Origin: an uncultured Collinsella sp.
Lineage (GTDB): Bacteria; Actinomycetota; Coriobacteriia; Coriobacteriales; Coriobacteriaceae
Direction of reading: 5' to 3'
Assembly (NCBI GenBank): GCA_900544875.1
Contig: UQWS01000027.1
Span: forward strand, 1-24,722
DNA length: 24,722 bases
In this document: positions 1-8,075 of the stretch, one piece after another
Layout of the letters: every line of letters starts with the position of its first letter
How positions within the stretch are numbered: position 1 is the stretch's first letter
Program-made: the position numbers and the translations under genes
The notes under the pieces: generated by a model
Told to the model about the DNA's origin: nothing
Databases searched by the model: none
What the model saw: only the letters and a program-made list of their open reading frames with translations

Positions 1-20
1 TCCACCCGAGCATTGAATGA

Positions 21-48
21 GGCTCCAACGCAAGTTGGGGCCTTTTTT
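21..48 (+). terminator. Rho-independent terminator of the upstream, out-of-window gene
   Basis: A 9-bp stem (ggctccaac pairing with gttggggcc, one T-G pair) closes a GCAA tetraloop and is followed by six T. It lies upstream of the ABC-F start, so it most likely ends transcription of a gene left of the window. Read-through or attenuation into the ABC-F gene is possible but not shown. Confidence 0.85.
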
Positions 49-79
49 CATATAGGCACACAAGGTCAAAGGCGGCAGC

Positions 80-2113
80 ATGATACTCCTGGTCGACAAG
101 ATCGAAAAAAGCTTCGGCGCACGCGTCCTCTTTAGCGGCGCGTCCTTCCAGATCAACTCCGGCGAGCGCTTCGCGCTCGTGGGACCCAACGGGGCCGGCA
201 AAACCACCATGCTCAAAATCATCATGGGCATCGACAGCCCAGACGCCGGCCAGGTCCAGTACGCAAAGGACTGCCAGGTAGGCTACCTAGAGCAGGAAAC
301 TAATCTGGAGCAAAAGGACACCACCATCCTCGCCGAGGTCATGGCCGCCGCCAAGGAAATCCGCCGCATGGGCGAGCGCGCCAACGAGCTGCAGGCCCAA
401 ATCACCGAGCTCTCCGAGCAGGGCAAGGACGTCGACGCCCTCCTCAACGAGTACGGCCAGGTCCAGGACCGCTTTGAGCATCTGGGCGGCTACGAGCTCG
501 AGAGCAACGCCCGCAAGATCCTGTCTGGCCTGGGCTTTAAGGTCACCGACTTTGAGCGCCCGTGCTCCGAGTTCTCCGGCGGCTGGCAGATGCGTATTGC
601 GCTGGCAAAGCTCTTCCTGCGCCATCCCGATCTGCTGCTGCTGGACGAGCCTACCAACCACCTGGACCTTGAGAGCGTTCAGTGGTTGCGCGGCTTTATC
701 GCCAACTACGACGGCGCCGTTCTCATCGTCAGCCACGACCGCGCCTTCATGGACGCCTGCGTCGACCACGTCGCCGCACTCGAGAACCGCCGCGTGACCA
801 CCTACACCGGCAACTACAGCAGCTACCTCAAGCAGCGCGAGGACAACCTGGAGCAAATGCGCGCCAAGCGCGCTGCCCAGGAGCGCGACATCGCCCACAT
901 GCAGGTCTTCGTCGACAAGTTCCGCTACAAGCCCACTAAGGCAGCCCAGGCGCAGGAGCGCATCCGCAAGATCGAGCAGATCAAAAAGGAACTCGTCATC
1001 CTGCCCGAGGGCCACAAGCACATTGACTTTAAGTTCCCCGATCCGCCACGCTCCGGCGACATGGTCGTGGGCTTGGAGGGAGTCTCCAAGTCCTACGGCG
1101 ACAAGCATATCTACAGCGACATCGACCTCAAGCTCTACCGCGGTGAGCACGTGGCGCTCGTCGGCCCCAACGGCGCCGGTAAGTCCACCCTCATGAAGAT
1201 CATCGCCGGCCTGGAGCCGCCCACTACCGGCACGCGCGACCTGGGCACCAACGTGGGTGTGGCCTATTACGCCCAGCACGCGCTCGAGGGCATGACCGAG
1301 TCCAACACCGTCCTGCAAGAGATCGACACCGTCACGCCCAAGTGGACCGTGCCGCAGCAGCGCAGCCTGCTGGGTGCCTTCCTGTTTAGCGACAACGACG
1401 CAATCGAAAAGCAGGTCCGCGTCCTTTCCGGCGGTGAAAAGGCGCGTCTGGCCCTGGCCAAGATGCTCGTGGCCCCCGAGGCACTCCTGTGCCTGGACGA
1501 GCCTACCAACCACCTTGACATCGACTCGGTGGACATGCTCGAGAACGCCCTGCAAAACTTCCCCGGCACCATCGTGCTGATCAGCCACGACGAGCACCTG
1601 GTGCGCGCCGTGGCCAACCGCGTGATCGACATCCGCGACGGCAAGGTGACGGTCTACGACGGCGACTACGACTACTACCTCTATAAGCGCGAGGACCTGG
1701 CAGCCCGCGCCGCCGCCGAGGCGTCCACGGAGAACGCGCCGGCCGCGACCAAGATAACCAAAGCCAGCGCCGCCCAGACCAGTAGCCCCGCCGCCGCCCC
1801 CAAGCCGGCCGAGGGCAAAAAGACCAAGGAGCAAAAGCGCGCCGAGGCCCAGGCCCGTGCCGCGCTCAACAAAAAGCTCAAGGGCGTACGCAACCAGCTC
1901 AAGAAGATCGAGGCGGAGCTCGACAAAAAGCGTGCCCGCTATGACGAGCTTATGGAATTGATGGCAAGCGAAGAGCTTTATGCCGATCAGGATAAGTTCA
2001 ACGCCGCGCTGGGGGAATATAACGGCCTTAAGCAAGAGCTGCCCAAGCTCGAGGACGAATGGCTCGAGCTTTCCACCCAGATTGAAGAGGAGACCGCGCG
2101 TGAACTCTCGTAA
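80..2113 (+). CDS. ABC-F family ATPase (ribosome-associated translation factor type)
   Basis: The 677-aa protein has two ABC ATPase domains in tandem and no membrane segment, the layout of ABC-F proteins, which act on the ribosome rather than in transport. Domain 1 has Walker A GPNGAGKT at residues 35-42, then an FSGGW signature and LLLLDEPTNHLD. Domain 2 repeats GPNGAGKST, LSGGEKARLALAKM and CLDEPTNHLD. A charged linker rich in Arg and Lys joins the two, as in the family. The last 120 or so residues are an Ala/Pro/Lys-rich hinge and a coiled coil, as in Uup and YdiF-like members. The ATG follows a terminator and a weak purine-rich stretch. The 98-aa gene overlaps its 3' end, so the two are probably co-transcribed. 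Which ABC-F subfamily it belongs to, and whether it affects antibiotic sensitivity, cannot be told by eye. Confidence 0.95.
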   Translation: MILLVDKIEKSFGARVLFSGASFQINSGERFALVGPNGAGKTTMLKIIMGIDSPDAGQVQYAKDCQVGYLEQETNLEQKDTTILAEVMAAAKEIRRMGERANELQAQITELSEQGKDVDALLNEYGQVQDRFEHLGGYELESNARKILSGLGFKVTDFERPCSEFSGGWQMRIALAKLFLRHPDLLLLDEPTNHLDLESVQWLRGFIANYDGAVLIVSHDRAFMDACVDHVAALENRRVTTYTGNYSSYLKQREDNLEQMRAKRAAQERDIAHMQVFVDKFRYKPTKAAQAQERIRKIEQIKKELVILPEGHKHIDFKFPDPPRSGDMVVGLEGVSKSYGDKHIYSDIDLKLYRGEHVALVGPNGAGKSTLMKIIAGLEPPTTGTRDLGTNVGVAYYAQHALEGMTESNTVLQEIDTVTPKWTVPQQRSLLGAFLFSDNDAIEKQVRVLSGGEKARLALAKMLVAPEALLCLDEPTNHLDIDSVDMLENALQNFPGTIVLISHDEHLVRAVANRVIDIRDGKVTVYDGDYDYYLYKREDLAARAAAEASTENAPAATKITKASAAQTSSPAAAPKPAEGKKTKEQKRAEAQARAALNKKLKGVRNQLKKIEAELDKKRARYDELMELMASEELYADQDKFNAALGEYNGLKQELPKLEDEWLELSTQIEEETARELS

Positions 2114-2396
2114 GGCCGCTGCCGTGGCGATGAGCATCATCGCTATCGCCTGCCGTATCTGCGGCATCTTTATGAGCGCGATGACCGTGCTGTTGTGCTT
2201 TAGCGGCCTCACCGCCAAGCTGCAGATCGTTGGCTTTGTCGTCGAGCTTTCGCGCGCGCTGCCGAGTGCCATCGCCGGCTACGGCGTTATCACCTCGCCC
2301 TTTGGCGGCGTGTTCCGCTTGGATTACGCCATCGTGGCCGTCATCCTGTTTGTGGCCGACTACCTGCTCGCGCGCGCCTCGCGCCGCGTCCGCTAG
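2100..2396 (+). CDS. small hydrophobic membrane protein, 98 aa
   Basis: I do not recognise this family. A GTG start at 2100 lies inside the 3' end of the ABC-F gene, with a strong Shine-Dalgarno (gaagaggaga) just upstream; this start gives 98 aa and a 14-nt overlap. An ATG at 2130 is an alternative. The protein has two strongly hydrophobic segments, about residues 10-33 and 74-91, separated by a short loop, and ends in a basic Arg-rich tail. It is therefore probably a two-span inner-membrane protein with a cytoplasmic C-terminus. It stops 9 bases before the M50 protease gene, so it may be co-expressed with the ABC-F protein and the protease. Function is unknown. Confidence 0.7.
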   Translation: MNSRKAAAVAMSIIAIACRICGIFMSAMTVLLCFSGLTAKLQIVGFVVELSRALPSAIAGYGVITSPFGGVFRLDYAIVAVILFVADYLLARASRRVR

Positions 2397-2405
2397 GGGA
2401 GTGCC

Positions 2406-3089
2406 ATGTCCAACAGCTACTTCATGAATCTGCTCGCCAGCGCCGTCGCCGTCATCGTAGGTATTGTTATCCACGAGAGCGCGCACGCCGCCGCTGCCTG
2501 GGCGCTCGGCGACAAGACGGCCCGCTCCCGTGGCCGCGTCTCGCTCAATCCGCTCAACCACATCGACCCGTTTGGCACCGTCCTCCTGCCGCTGCTGATG
2601 CTCGCGGCCGGCGGCCCGGTCTTCGCCTTCGCCAAGCCCGTGCCCGTCTACCTCAACAACCTCAAGCACCCCAAGCGCGACGAAGTCCTGGTGAGCGCGG
2701 CCGGCCCCGCATCGAATATCGCGCTCGCATGCCTGGCCGCAGCCCTCATGCACCTGACCTATGGCAACCTCTACGCCAGCATGTCTTTTGCCGTGGCCTC
2801 CCAAATCATGAACTTCGGCGCTGCCTTTATCGTGGTCAACCTATCGCTCGCGTTCTTTAACCTCATCCCAATCCCGCCGCTCGACGGCTCGTCGATCATC
2901 GTGCCGTTCCTCAAAGGTAAGGCCCTCGCCAACTACTATCGCCTGCAGCAATACGCCATGCCGATCCTTATCATCGTGCTGTATCTGCTCCCCATGTGGA
3001 CCGGCATCGACGTGATCGGCCGCTATTTCGACGTTACCGTGTATCCGCTCGCTGAGCAGCTGCTCAACTTCGCAATCGCCGGCATCTAA
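2406..3089 (+). CDS. site-2 protease family (M50) membrane metalloprotease
   Basis: The 227-aa multi-pass membrane protein carries the zinc-protease motif HESAH at residues 23-27 in its first transmembrane helix. It also has the second metal-site motif in NLIPIPPLDG (residues 152-161, Asp160). Both match the compact prokaryotic M50B class (YwhC/FPRT-like), which cleaves substrates within the membrane. Hydrophobic segments at about 8-30, 58-76, 98-118, 130-152 and near the C-terminus fit that topology. The ATG has a good ribosome-binding site (GGGGAG, 6-7 nt upstream). No substrate is apparent. In many bacteria such genes sit next to scpA-scpB, as here, which looks like conserved linkage rather than shared function. 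Confidence 0.92.
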   Translation: MSNSYFMNLLASAVAVIVGIVIHESAHAAAAWALGDKTARSRGRVSLNPLNHIDPFGTVLLPLLMLAAGGPVFAFAKPVPVYLNNLKHPKRDEVLVSAAGPASNIALACLAAALMHLTYGNLYASMSFAVASQIMNFGAAFIVVNLSLAFFNLIPIPPLDGSSIIVPFLKGKALANYYRLQQYAMPILIIVLYLLPMWTGIDVIGRYFDVTVYPLAEQLLNFAIAGI

Positions 3090-3173
3090 GGTAAACTTAC
3101 AGGTCGACCGTGCAAAACGGTCGCAACATGCACCCAAACCGCGCCGCGAAGGCGCCGTCAAAGGAGGTCGAAG

Positions 3174-3983
3174 ATGTCGTATCGCGTGTCGACGCAGGTC
3201 TACAGCGGACCGTTCGACCTGCTGCTGCAGCTGGTAACCCGTCAAAAAGTAGATATCGGCGCTATCTCCATTAGCGAGGTGGCCGAGCAATACCTGGCCG
3301 AAGCCGAGCGCATCGAGGCGCTGGACCTAGACGTGGCGAGCGACTTTTTGCTGGTCGCAGCGACCCTTTTGGACATCAAGGCTGCCTCGCTGGTGCCGCA
3401 GGAGGCCCCGCGCAAAGCCGACGACGATGACGAGTTCGACGATGACCTCGAGGAACTTAGCGCGCTCGACGGTGACGCCCTGCGTGAGGTCCTGATTCAG
3501 CGTCTGATCGCCTACAAGCAGTTTAAGGGCGCGGCGGCGGCTCTCGGGGCCCGAATGCAGGCCGAAAGCCGCATGCACCCTCGCGTGGCCGGCCCCGACC
3601 CCGAGTTTTTGGGCCTCATGCCCGACTATCTGGCCGGCATCACGCTGCGCGGCCTGGCCGTCATCTGCGCCGACCTGGACGGCAAGCGCCAGACCTTCCT
3701 GCTGGAGGCCGAGCACGTGGCACCTCATCGCGTGCCGCTCGACCTGACGGTGGCCTCAGTCGATCGCTTTACCATGGCGCACCAAGCCTGCACCTTCCGC
3801 GAGCTGCTGGACGGCGACGCCACCACCGAGCAGCTCGTCGTCACCTTCCTGGCTATGCTGGAGCTCGCCAAGCGTGGCTCGCTCACGCTGAGCCAGGACG
3901 AGATCTTTGGAACTATCCGCATCAACCGCGTCGAGGGCGCCGAGGCCTACGTGCCCGGCGAGGGCCCCGAGCTCACCGAATAG
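3174..3983 (+). CDS. scpA: segregation and condensation protein A (kleisin)
   Basis: ScpA is the kleisin subunit that bridges the SMC heads in the SMC-ScpAB complex, which compacts and segregates the chromosome. The N-terminus has the hallmark SGPFDLLLQLV (about residues 12-22) followed by KVDIGAISISEVAEQYL. The middle is acidic (DDDDEFDDDLEEL, about 85-97), a typical disordered linker. The C-terminal part, ending LTLSQDEIFGTIRI, forms the winged-helix end that binds the SMC head. The length of 269 aa is normal. A near-consensus aaaggagg lies 6 nt before the ATG. scpB starts 12 bases after its stop, the usual operon order. The 84-base gap before it holds a small 6-bp hairpin near 3105 but no U-tract. 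Confidence 0.96.
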   Translation: MSYRVSTQVYSGPFDLLLQLVTRQKVDIGAISISEVAEQYLAEAERIEALDLDVASDFLLVAATLLDIKAASLVPQEAPRKADDDDEFDDDLEELSALDGDALREVLIQRLIAYKQFKGAAAALGARMQAESRMHPRVAGPDPEFLGLMPDYLAGITLRGLAVICADLDGKRQTFLLEAEHVAPHRVPLDLTVASVDRFTMAHQACTFRELLDGDATTEQLVVTFLAMLELAKRGSLTLSQDEIFGTIRINRVEGAEAYVPGEGPELTE

Positions 3984-3994
3984 GAGCGGCAATC

Positions 3995-4723
3995 ATGTCA
4001 ACCCTTTCCACGCTGGAGACAAATAGCCTCAAAGGCGCCTTGGAGGCGCTCCTGTTGGTGTCGAGCGATCCGGTGAGCGCCCCCGCGCTGGCTGGTGCGC
4101 TGGATATCGCCCCCGGCGAGTGCGCATCGCTGCTCGCCGAGCTCAAAGTTGAGTACGAGGAGGCCAACCGCGGCTTTCAGCTGCGCGAGGTCGCCGGAGG
4201 TTGGCGCCTGTTTACACATCCCGCCTATCATGACGTGGTCGAGGCCTACGTGCTGAGCTGGGATACGCAAAAACTGTCGCAGGCGGCACTCGAGACCCTG
4301 GCCGTGATCGCCTATCACCAGCCTGTTACGCGCGAGGTGGTCAAGGGCATTCGCGGCGTCAACTCCGACGGTGTCATCGCGTCGCTCGTTGACAAGGGCC
4401 TGGTGCGCGAGCTCGGCCGTGACCCCCAGCGCGGCCAGGCCATCATCTACGGCACGACCAACGCCTTTTTGGAGAAGTTCGGCCTGCGCTCCACTCGCGA
4501 CCTGCCCGATCTGGAGCAGTTTGCCCCCGACGAGCAGTCACGTCAATTTATCCGCGAGCGCCTGAGCGGCCGCAGCATTCAGTCCACGCTTGAGGAGCAG
4601 GCTGAGGATCTGGACGAAGAACGTGAGCTGCTCGATACCGATATTGATGATGTCGAGGAAGTCGGCGGCGAGGAAACGCTGTCCACCGACGACACTGCGG
4701 AGGATACGCATGACGAAGACTAA
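3995..4723 (+). CDS. scpB: segregation and condensation protein B
   Basis: ScpB is the winged-helix partner that dimerises and binds ScpA in the SMC-ScpAB condensin. Tandem winged-helix domains are visible, with the conserved block LSQAALETLAVIAYHQPVTR followed by EVVKGIRGVNSDGVI and then a TTNAFLEKFGL segment. The last 45 or so residues are extremely acidic and probably disordered, an extension beyond the core. The total of 242 aa is slightly longer than the common 180-200 aa because of this tail. The start ATG has taggag upstream. Its 3' end overlaps the rluB-type gene by 14 nt, implying coupled translation. Confidence 0.96.
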   Translation: MSTLSTLETNSLKGALEALLLVSSDPVSAPALAGALDIAPGECASLLAELKVEYEEANRGFQLREVAGGWRLFTHPAYHDVVEAYVLSWDTQKLSQAALETLAVIAYHQPVTREVVKGIRGVNSDGVIASLVDKGLVRELGRDPQRGQAIIYGTTNAFLEKFGLRSTRDLPDLEQFAPDEQSRQFIRERLSGRSIQSTLEEQAEDLDEERELLDTDIDDVEEVGGEETLSTDDTAEDTHDED

Positions 4724-5684
4724 CGAGACAGGGGAGATGCGCACCGGCGCTGCGGCGCCCAACGCGGATGTGCACAAGTCCGACGCCCAGCCCGTCTACC
4801 CGCACACCATGCGCCTGCAGCGCTTTTTGGCGCGCGCGGGCGTGGCGAGCCGCCGCGGTTCTGAGGACCTGATGACCGCCGGCCGCGTGGCTGTTAACGG
4901 CGAGGTCGCGACCGAACTGGGCACCAAGGTCGATGTCGACCGCGATCACATCGAGGTCGACGGCATGCCCGTCAAGCTCAACCAGGGCGCCGTGTACCTG
5001 ATGCTCTACAAGCCGACCGGCTACCTCACCACCATGAGCGACCCGCAGGAGCGCCCTTGCGTGGCCGACTTGGTCCCGCGCGACCGATTTCCGGGCCTGT
5101 TCCCGGTGGGCCGTCTGGACCGCGACACCACAGGCCTTTTGCTCTTTACCACCGACGGCGACCTGTCTCAGGACCTGCTGCACCCCAGCAAGCACGTCTA
5201 CAAGACCTACCACGCACTCGTTGACGGCGAGCTGTCCGACCGCGACCTCACGCCGCTACGTCGTGGCATCGAGCTCGATGACGGCCTATGTCAGCCGGCG
5301 ATCTGCCGCATCATCAACGCGCGCGAAGCCGAGGCCGTGGCACCGCAAGGCGTCAAGCCCGGCACCACTGCCGTGGAGGTCATCATCCGCGAGGGTCGTA
5401 AGAACCAGGTCAAGCGCATGCTGGGCAAGATTCACCATCCCGTGATCCGCCTGCATCGCTGCAACTTTGCCGGCCTGGAGCTCAAGGACGTGGCCAAGGG
5501 CTCGTGGCGCGAGCTCACCGACCGCGAGGTGCAGATCCTCAAGGCCGGCGGCATCCCACCTAAGCAGGCCGACGCCAAGCGCGGCACCGCGCCGGAGGCC
5601 AACGCCGCGAGCCGCACGCGTCACCACGGCAGCCACGGCTCCGCACCCAAGCGCAATACCTACCGCGAGCGTTACACCGGCTAG
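4710..5684 (+). CDS. rluB: rRNA pseudouridine synthase, RluB/RsuA family
   Basis: The enzyme isomerises a uridine in ribosomal RNA, in this subfamily usually one in 23S helix 80 near the peptidyl-transferase centre. An S4 RNA-binding domain (MRLQRFLARAGVASRRGSED, residues 34-53) precedes the catalytic domain. The active-site block is VGRLDRDTTGLLLFTTDGDL with the catalytic Asp at 137, followed by KTYHALVDG and a RKNQVKRML motif. The C-terminal 45 or so residues are a basic Arg/His/Lys-rich tail. I chose the ATG at 4710, inside scpB, because gcggagga lies upstream and the frame before it is clearly scpB sequence. An ATG at 4737 is possible. This gives 324 aa. The scpAB-rluB-cmk order is widespread in Gram-positive bacteria. 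The exact target base is inferred from family, so RsuA-like specificity is not excluded. Confidence 0.93.
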   Translation: MTKTNETGEMRTGAAAPNADVHKSDAQPVYPHTMRLQRFLARAGVASRRGSEDLMTAGRVAVNGEVATELGTKVDVDRDHIEVDGMPVKLNQGAVYLMLYKPTGYLTTMSDPQERPCVADLVPRDRFPGLFPVGRLDRDTTGLLLFTTDGDLSQDLLHPSKHVYKTYHALVDGELSDRDLTPLRRGIELDDGLCQPAICRIINAREAEAVAPQGVKPGTTAVEVIIREGRKNQVKRMLGKIHHPVIRLHRCNFAGLELKDVAKGSWRELTDREVQILKAGGIPPKQADAKRGTAPEANAASRTRHHGSHGSAPKRNTYRERYTG

Positions 5685-5752
5685 GCAGACCGCCAACCAA
5701 TACAGCGCCCGCGCATCATACCAGCACGTCAACCACCGAAAGGAAGCATTGC

Positions 5753-6439
5753 ATGATCGTCGCCATCGACGGCCCCGCCGGTTCCGGCAAGTCCACCATC
5801 GCCAAGGAGATCGCCCGCCAGCTGGGCTTTAACAAGCTCGACACGGGCGCCATGTATCGCGCCGTCACGTTCGCCGCGCTCGACCGCGGCATCGACCTGG
5901 ACGACGAGGCAGCCATCGACGCCCTCGCCGAGCAGATCGAAATCCGCTTTACCAACGGCACTGGCGAAGACACACGCCTGACCATTGACGGCAAGGACGC
6001 CTCGGCTGCCATTCGCACCCCGCAGGTCGACGCCAACGTGTCCAAGGTCTCGGCCTACCCGGGCGTGCGCGCGGCCATGCTCATCCATCAGCGCCGCGCC
6101 GCCAAGGACCGCGATATCGTGGCCGAGGGCCGCGACATCGGAACCGTTGTATTCCCCAACGCGCAGGTCAAGGTCTTCTTGACCGCCGACCCGCGTGAGC
6201 GTGCCCGTCGCCGCGTGCTGCAGCGCCACCAGGACGACGCCCAGCCGCTCACCACCGAGCAGCTCGAGGCCGAGGTCGACGAGACCCTCGACGCCCTCAA
6301 GCAGCGCGACAAGCTCGACAGCAGCCGCGAGGTGGCGCCGCTTGTGCCCGCCGAGGACGCCGTGCACGTCGACTCCACTGCCCACACCATCGATGAGGTC
6401 GTCCGCATTATCGAGGACCTCATCAACCAAAGGAGGTAG
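5753..6439 (+). CDS. cmk: cytidylate kinase
   Basis: Cmk phosphorylates CMP and dCMP with ATP to make CDP and dCDP for nucleic acid and phospholipid synthesis. The P-loop GPAGSGKST sits at residues 7-15, followed by LDTGAMYRAVT, which binds the nucleotide. Further on are AEGRDIGTVVFPNA and the LID segment DPRERARRR. All are typical of the bacterial monomeric enzyme, and 228 aa is the usual length. A GAAAGGA ribosome-binding site precedes the ATG. The plsC-like gene starts 3 bases after its stop, so the two are probably translationally coupled. Confidence 0.97.
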   Translation: MIVAIDGPAGSGKSTIAKEIARQLGFNKLDTGAMYRAVTFAALDRGIDLDDEAAIDALAEQIEIRFTNGTGEDTRLTIDGKDASAAIRTPQVDANVSKVSAYPGVRAAMLIHQRRAAKDRDIVAEGRDIGTVVFPNAQVKVFLTADPRERARRRVLQRHQDDAQPLTTEQLEAEVDETLDALKQRDKLDSSREVAPLVPAEDAVHVDSTAHTIDEVVRIIEDLINQRR

Positions 6440-6442
6440 CCC

Positions 6443-7171
6443 ATGCGCCTGTTTAAACAGACGCCCGAGGATTACTACAACGCCCCTTATGCCGAGTTCC
6501 CCGCGCTTATCCGCGGCACCGTCGCCGTAGTCATGGCAATCCTTTGGGCCTTCTCCAAGCTCATGTGGCGCTGGAAGGTCGAGGACGCCGACCTGCTGTT
6601 TGAGCGCCAGGAAGGCCGCGGCAGCGTGGTCATCTGCAACCACACCTCGATGGCCGAGCTTTTGGCTGTAGAGACGGCGCTGTTCTTTGGCGGCCGTCGC
6701 ATCCGCCCCATTTTTAAGTCCGAGTTTGCCAAGAGCAAGATCATCCGCTGGGCCTTTAGCCGCGTGGGCGGCATTCCCGTCGAGCGCGGCACCGCCGACA
6801 TGAAGTGCCTGCGTGCCGCCCAGCATGCGCTGCAGCGCGGCGAGGACGTCCTGATCTTCCCCGAGGGCACGCGCATCCGCTCTCACGAGATCAAACCCGA
6901 GGTCCACGGCGGCTTTGCGCTCATCGCCCAGATGGGCAGGGCACCCGTGAATCCACTCGCCATCTGCGGCTGGTCCGACATCACGCCTGCGGGCAAAAAG
7001 ATCATGCGTCCCAAGAAGTGTTGGATTCGCGCCGGCAAGGCCGTCTCACTTTCCGACGCGCCGGCTGGGCTTAAGCGCACGGAGCGTCTGGCCTGGTTTG
7101 AGTCCGAGGCCATGAATCGCGTCTACGCCATGCGAGACGAGCTATGCGCCGAGCATCCGGGCAGGTTCTAG
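6443..7171 (+). CDS. plsC: 1-acyl-glycerol-3-phosphate acyltransferase-like protein (PlsC family) with an altered HX4D motif
   Basis: PlsC-type enzymes transfer a second acyl chain to lysophosphatidic acid at the membrane. Visible motifs are an N-terminal hydrophobic segment (about residues 24-41), VGGIPVERGT (motif II, substrate phosphate binding), FPEGTRIR (motif III) and a downstream proline motif (VNPLAICG). The catalytic motif I is unusual. Where the family has H-X4-D, this protein reads NHTSMAEL, with His67 and Glu72 (codon GAG at 6656-6658) in place of Asp. The ribosome-binding site aaggagg is excellent. It lies between cmk and ispH, a common Gram-positive arrangement, and plsY and gpsA of the same pathway lie further down the operon. 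Whether it is fully active with Glu is not known. Confidence 0.88.
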   Translation: MRLFKQTPEDYYNAPYAEFPALIRGTVAVVMAILWAFSKLMWRWKVEDADLLFERQEGRGSVVICNHTSMAELLAVETALFFGGRRIRPIFKSEFAKSKIIRWAFSRVGGIPVERGTADMKCLRAAQHALQRGEDVLIFPEGTRIRSHEIKPEVHGGFALIAQMGRAPVNPLAICGWSDITPAGKKIMRPKKCWIRAGKAVSLSDAPAGLKRTERLAWFESEAMNRVYAMRDELCAEHPGRF

Positions 7172-7173
7172 CC

Positions 7174-8073
7174 ATGGACGAGAACGTGACGAAAACCGCC
7201 GCGACCGCGTCCGACCAAGCCGGTGCGCCCACCATCGAGATCGCAGCCCACGCCGGCACCTGCTACGGCGTGCAGCGCGCGCTCGACATGGCGCTGGCCG
7301 CCGCGCCGCAGGCAGGGGAGAGCGCTCAGGTCCATACCCTAGGGCCGCTCATCCATAACCCCATCGTGGTGAGAGAGCTCGCCGAAGCTGGCATTGGCTT
7401 GGCCGAGACACTGGACGACGCAGCATCGGGCACCGTAATCATCCGCGCCCACGGCGTGGTGCCGCAGGTAATCGATGCGGCTCACGATCGCGGTCTTACC
7501 GTGGTCGACGCCACCTGCCCCTACGTGAAAAAGGTCCACGTGGCGGCGGAGCGCTTGGTACGCGAGGGCTACCACGTGGTAGTCGTGGGCGAGCCGGGCC
7601 ACCCGGAAGTCGAGGGCATCCTGGGCCACGCCGGCGATGACGCGCATGTCGTAAGCTGTGCCGCCGATGCGGACGCTCTGCCGCTCAAGGGCAAGGTGGG
7701 CCTCGTCGTGCAGACCACCCAGACCGCACAGAACCTCGCCGAGGTCGTAGCTACCATCACCCCGCGCGTGCAGGAACTGCGCGTAATCAACACCATCTGC
7801 GCCGCTACGAGCGAGCGCCAGCAGGCCGCCGCCGCACTTGCCAACCGCTGCGACTGCATGGTCGTCGTGGGCGGCAAAAACTCCGGCAACACCCGCCGCC
7901 TAGCACAGATTTGCTCAGACGCCTGCGAGCGCACGCATCATATCGAGGAGGCAAGCGAGCTCGAAGCCGCTTGGTTTACCGACGCTCACCACATCGGTAT
8001 CACCGCCGGCGCCTCCACCCCGCAAGAACACATCGAACGCGCCGTCGCGCGCATCAAGGAGCTTTGCCGCTAA
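7174..8073 (+). CDS. ispH: 4-hydroxy-3-methylbut-2-enyl diphosphate reductase
   Basis: IspH carries out the last step of the MEP pathway, reducing HMBPP to IPP and DMAPP with a [4Fe-4S] cluster. The three cluster cysteines are all present: Cys30 in GTCYGV, Cys115 in DATCPYV and Cys209 in NTICAATSERQ. The substrate-binding blocks TLGPLIHN, IIRAHGV, GHPEVEG and GGKNSGNT are also present. I use the ATG at 7174, three bases after the plsC stop, rather than one at 7144 inside plsC; this gives 299 aa, a normal length with a slightly long N-terminus. It implies the organism makes isoprenoids through the MEP route. The next gene begins 2 bases after its stop. Confidence 0.96.
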   Translation: MDENVTKTAATASDQAGAPTIEIAAHAGTCYGVQRALDMALAAAPQAGESAQVHTLGPLIHNPIVVRELAEAGIGLAETLDDAASGTVIIRAHGVVPQVIDAAHDRGLTVVDATCPYVKKVHVAAERLVREGYHVVVVGEPGHPEVEGILGHAGDDAHVVSCAADADALPLKGKVGLVVQTTQTAQNLAEVVATITPRVQELRVINTICAATSERQQAAAALANRCDCMVVVGGKNSGNTRRLAQICSDACERTHHIEEASELEAAWFTDAHHIGITAGASTPQEHIERAVARIKELCR

Positions 8074-8075
8074 TC

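Noticed and set aside
1..20. 3' end of a tRNA at the window start
   Set aside because: The first bases vaguely resemble a tRNA end, but no T arm or acceptor stem can be traced within the window.
287..2272. 661-aa open frame antisense to the ABC-F gene
   Set aside because: It is low-complexity Leu/Val/Gly/Ala-rich and mirrors the codon bias of the ABC-F gene on the other strand, which has all family motifs. A high-GC antisense artefact.
3105..3122. Hairpin gaccgt/acggtc as a terminator before scpA
   Set aside because: The stem is only 6 bp and no T-run follows. The operon probably continues through it.
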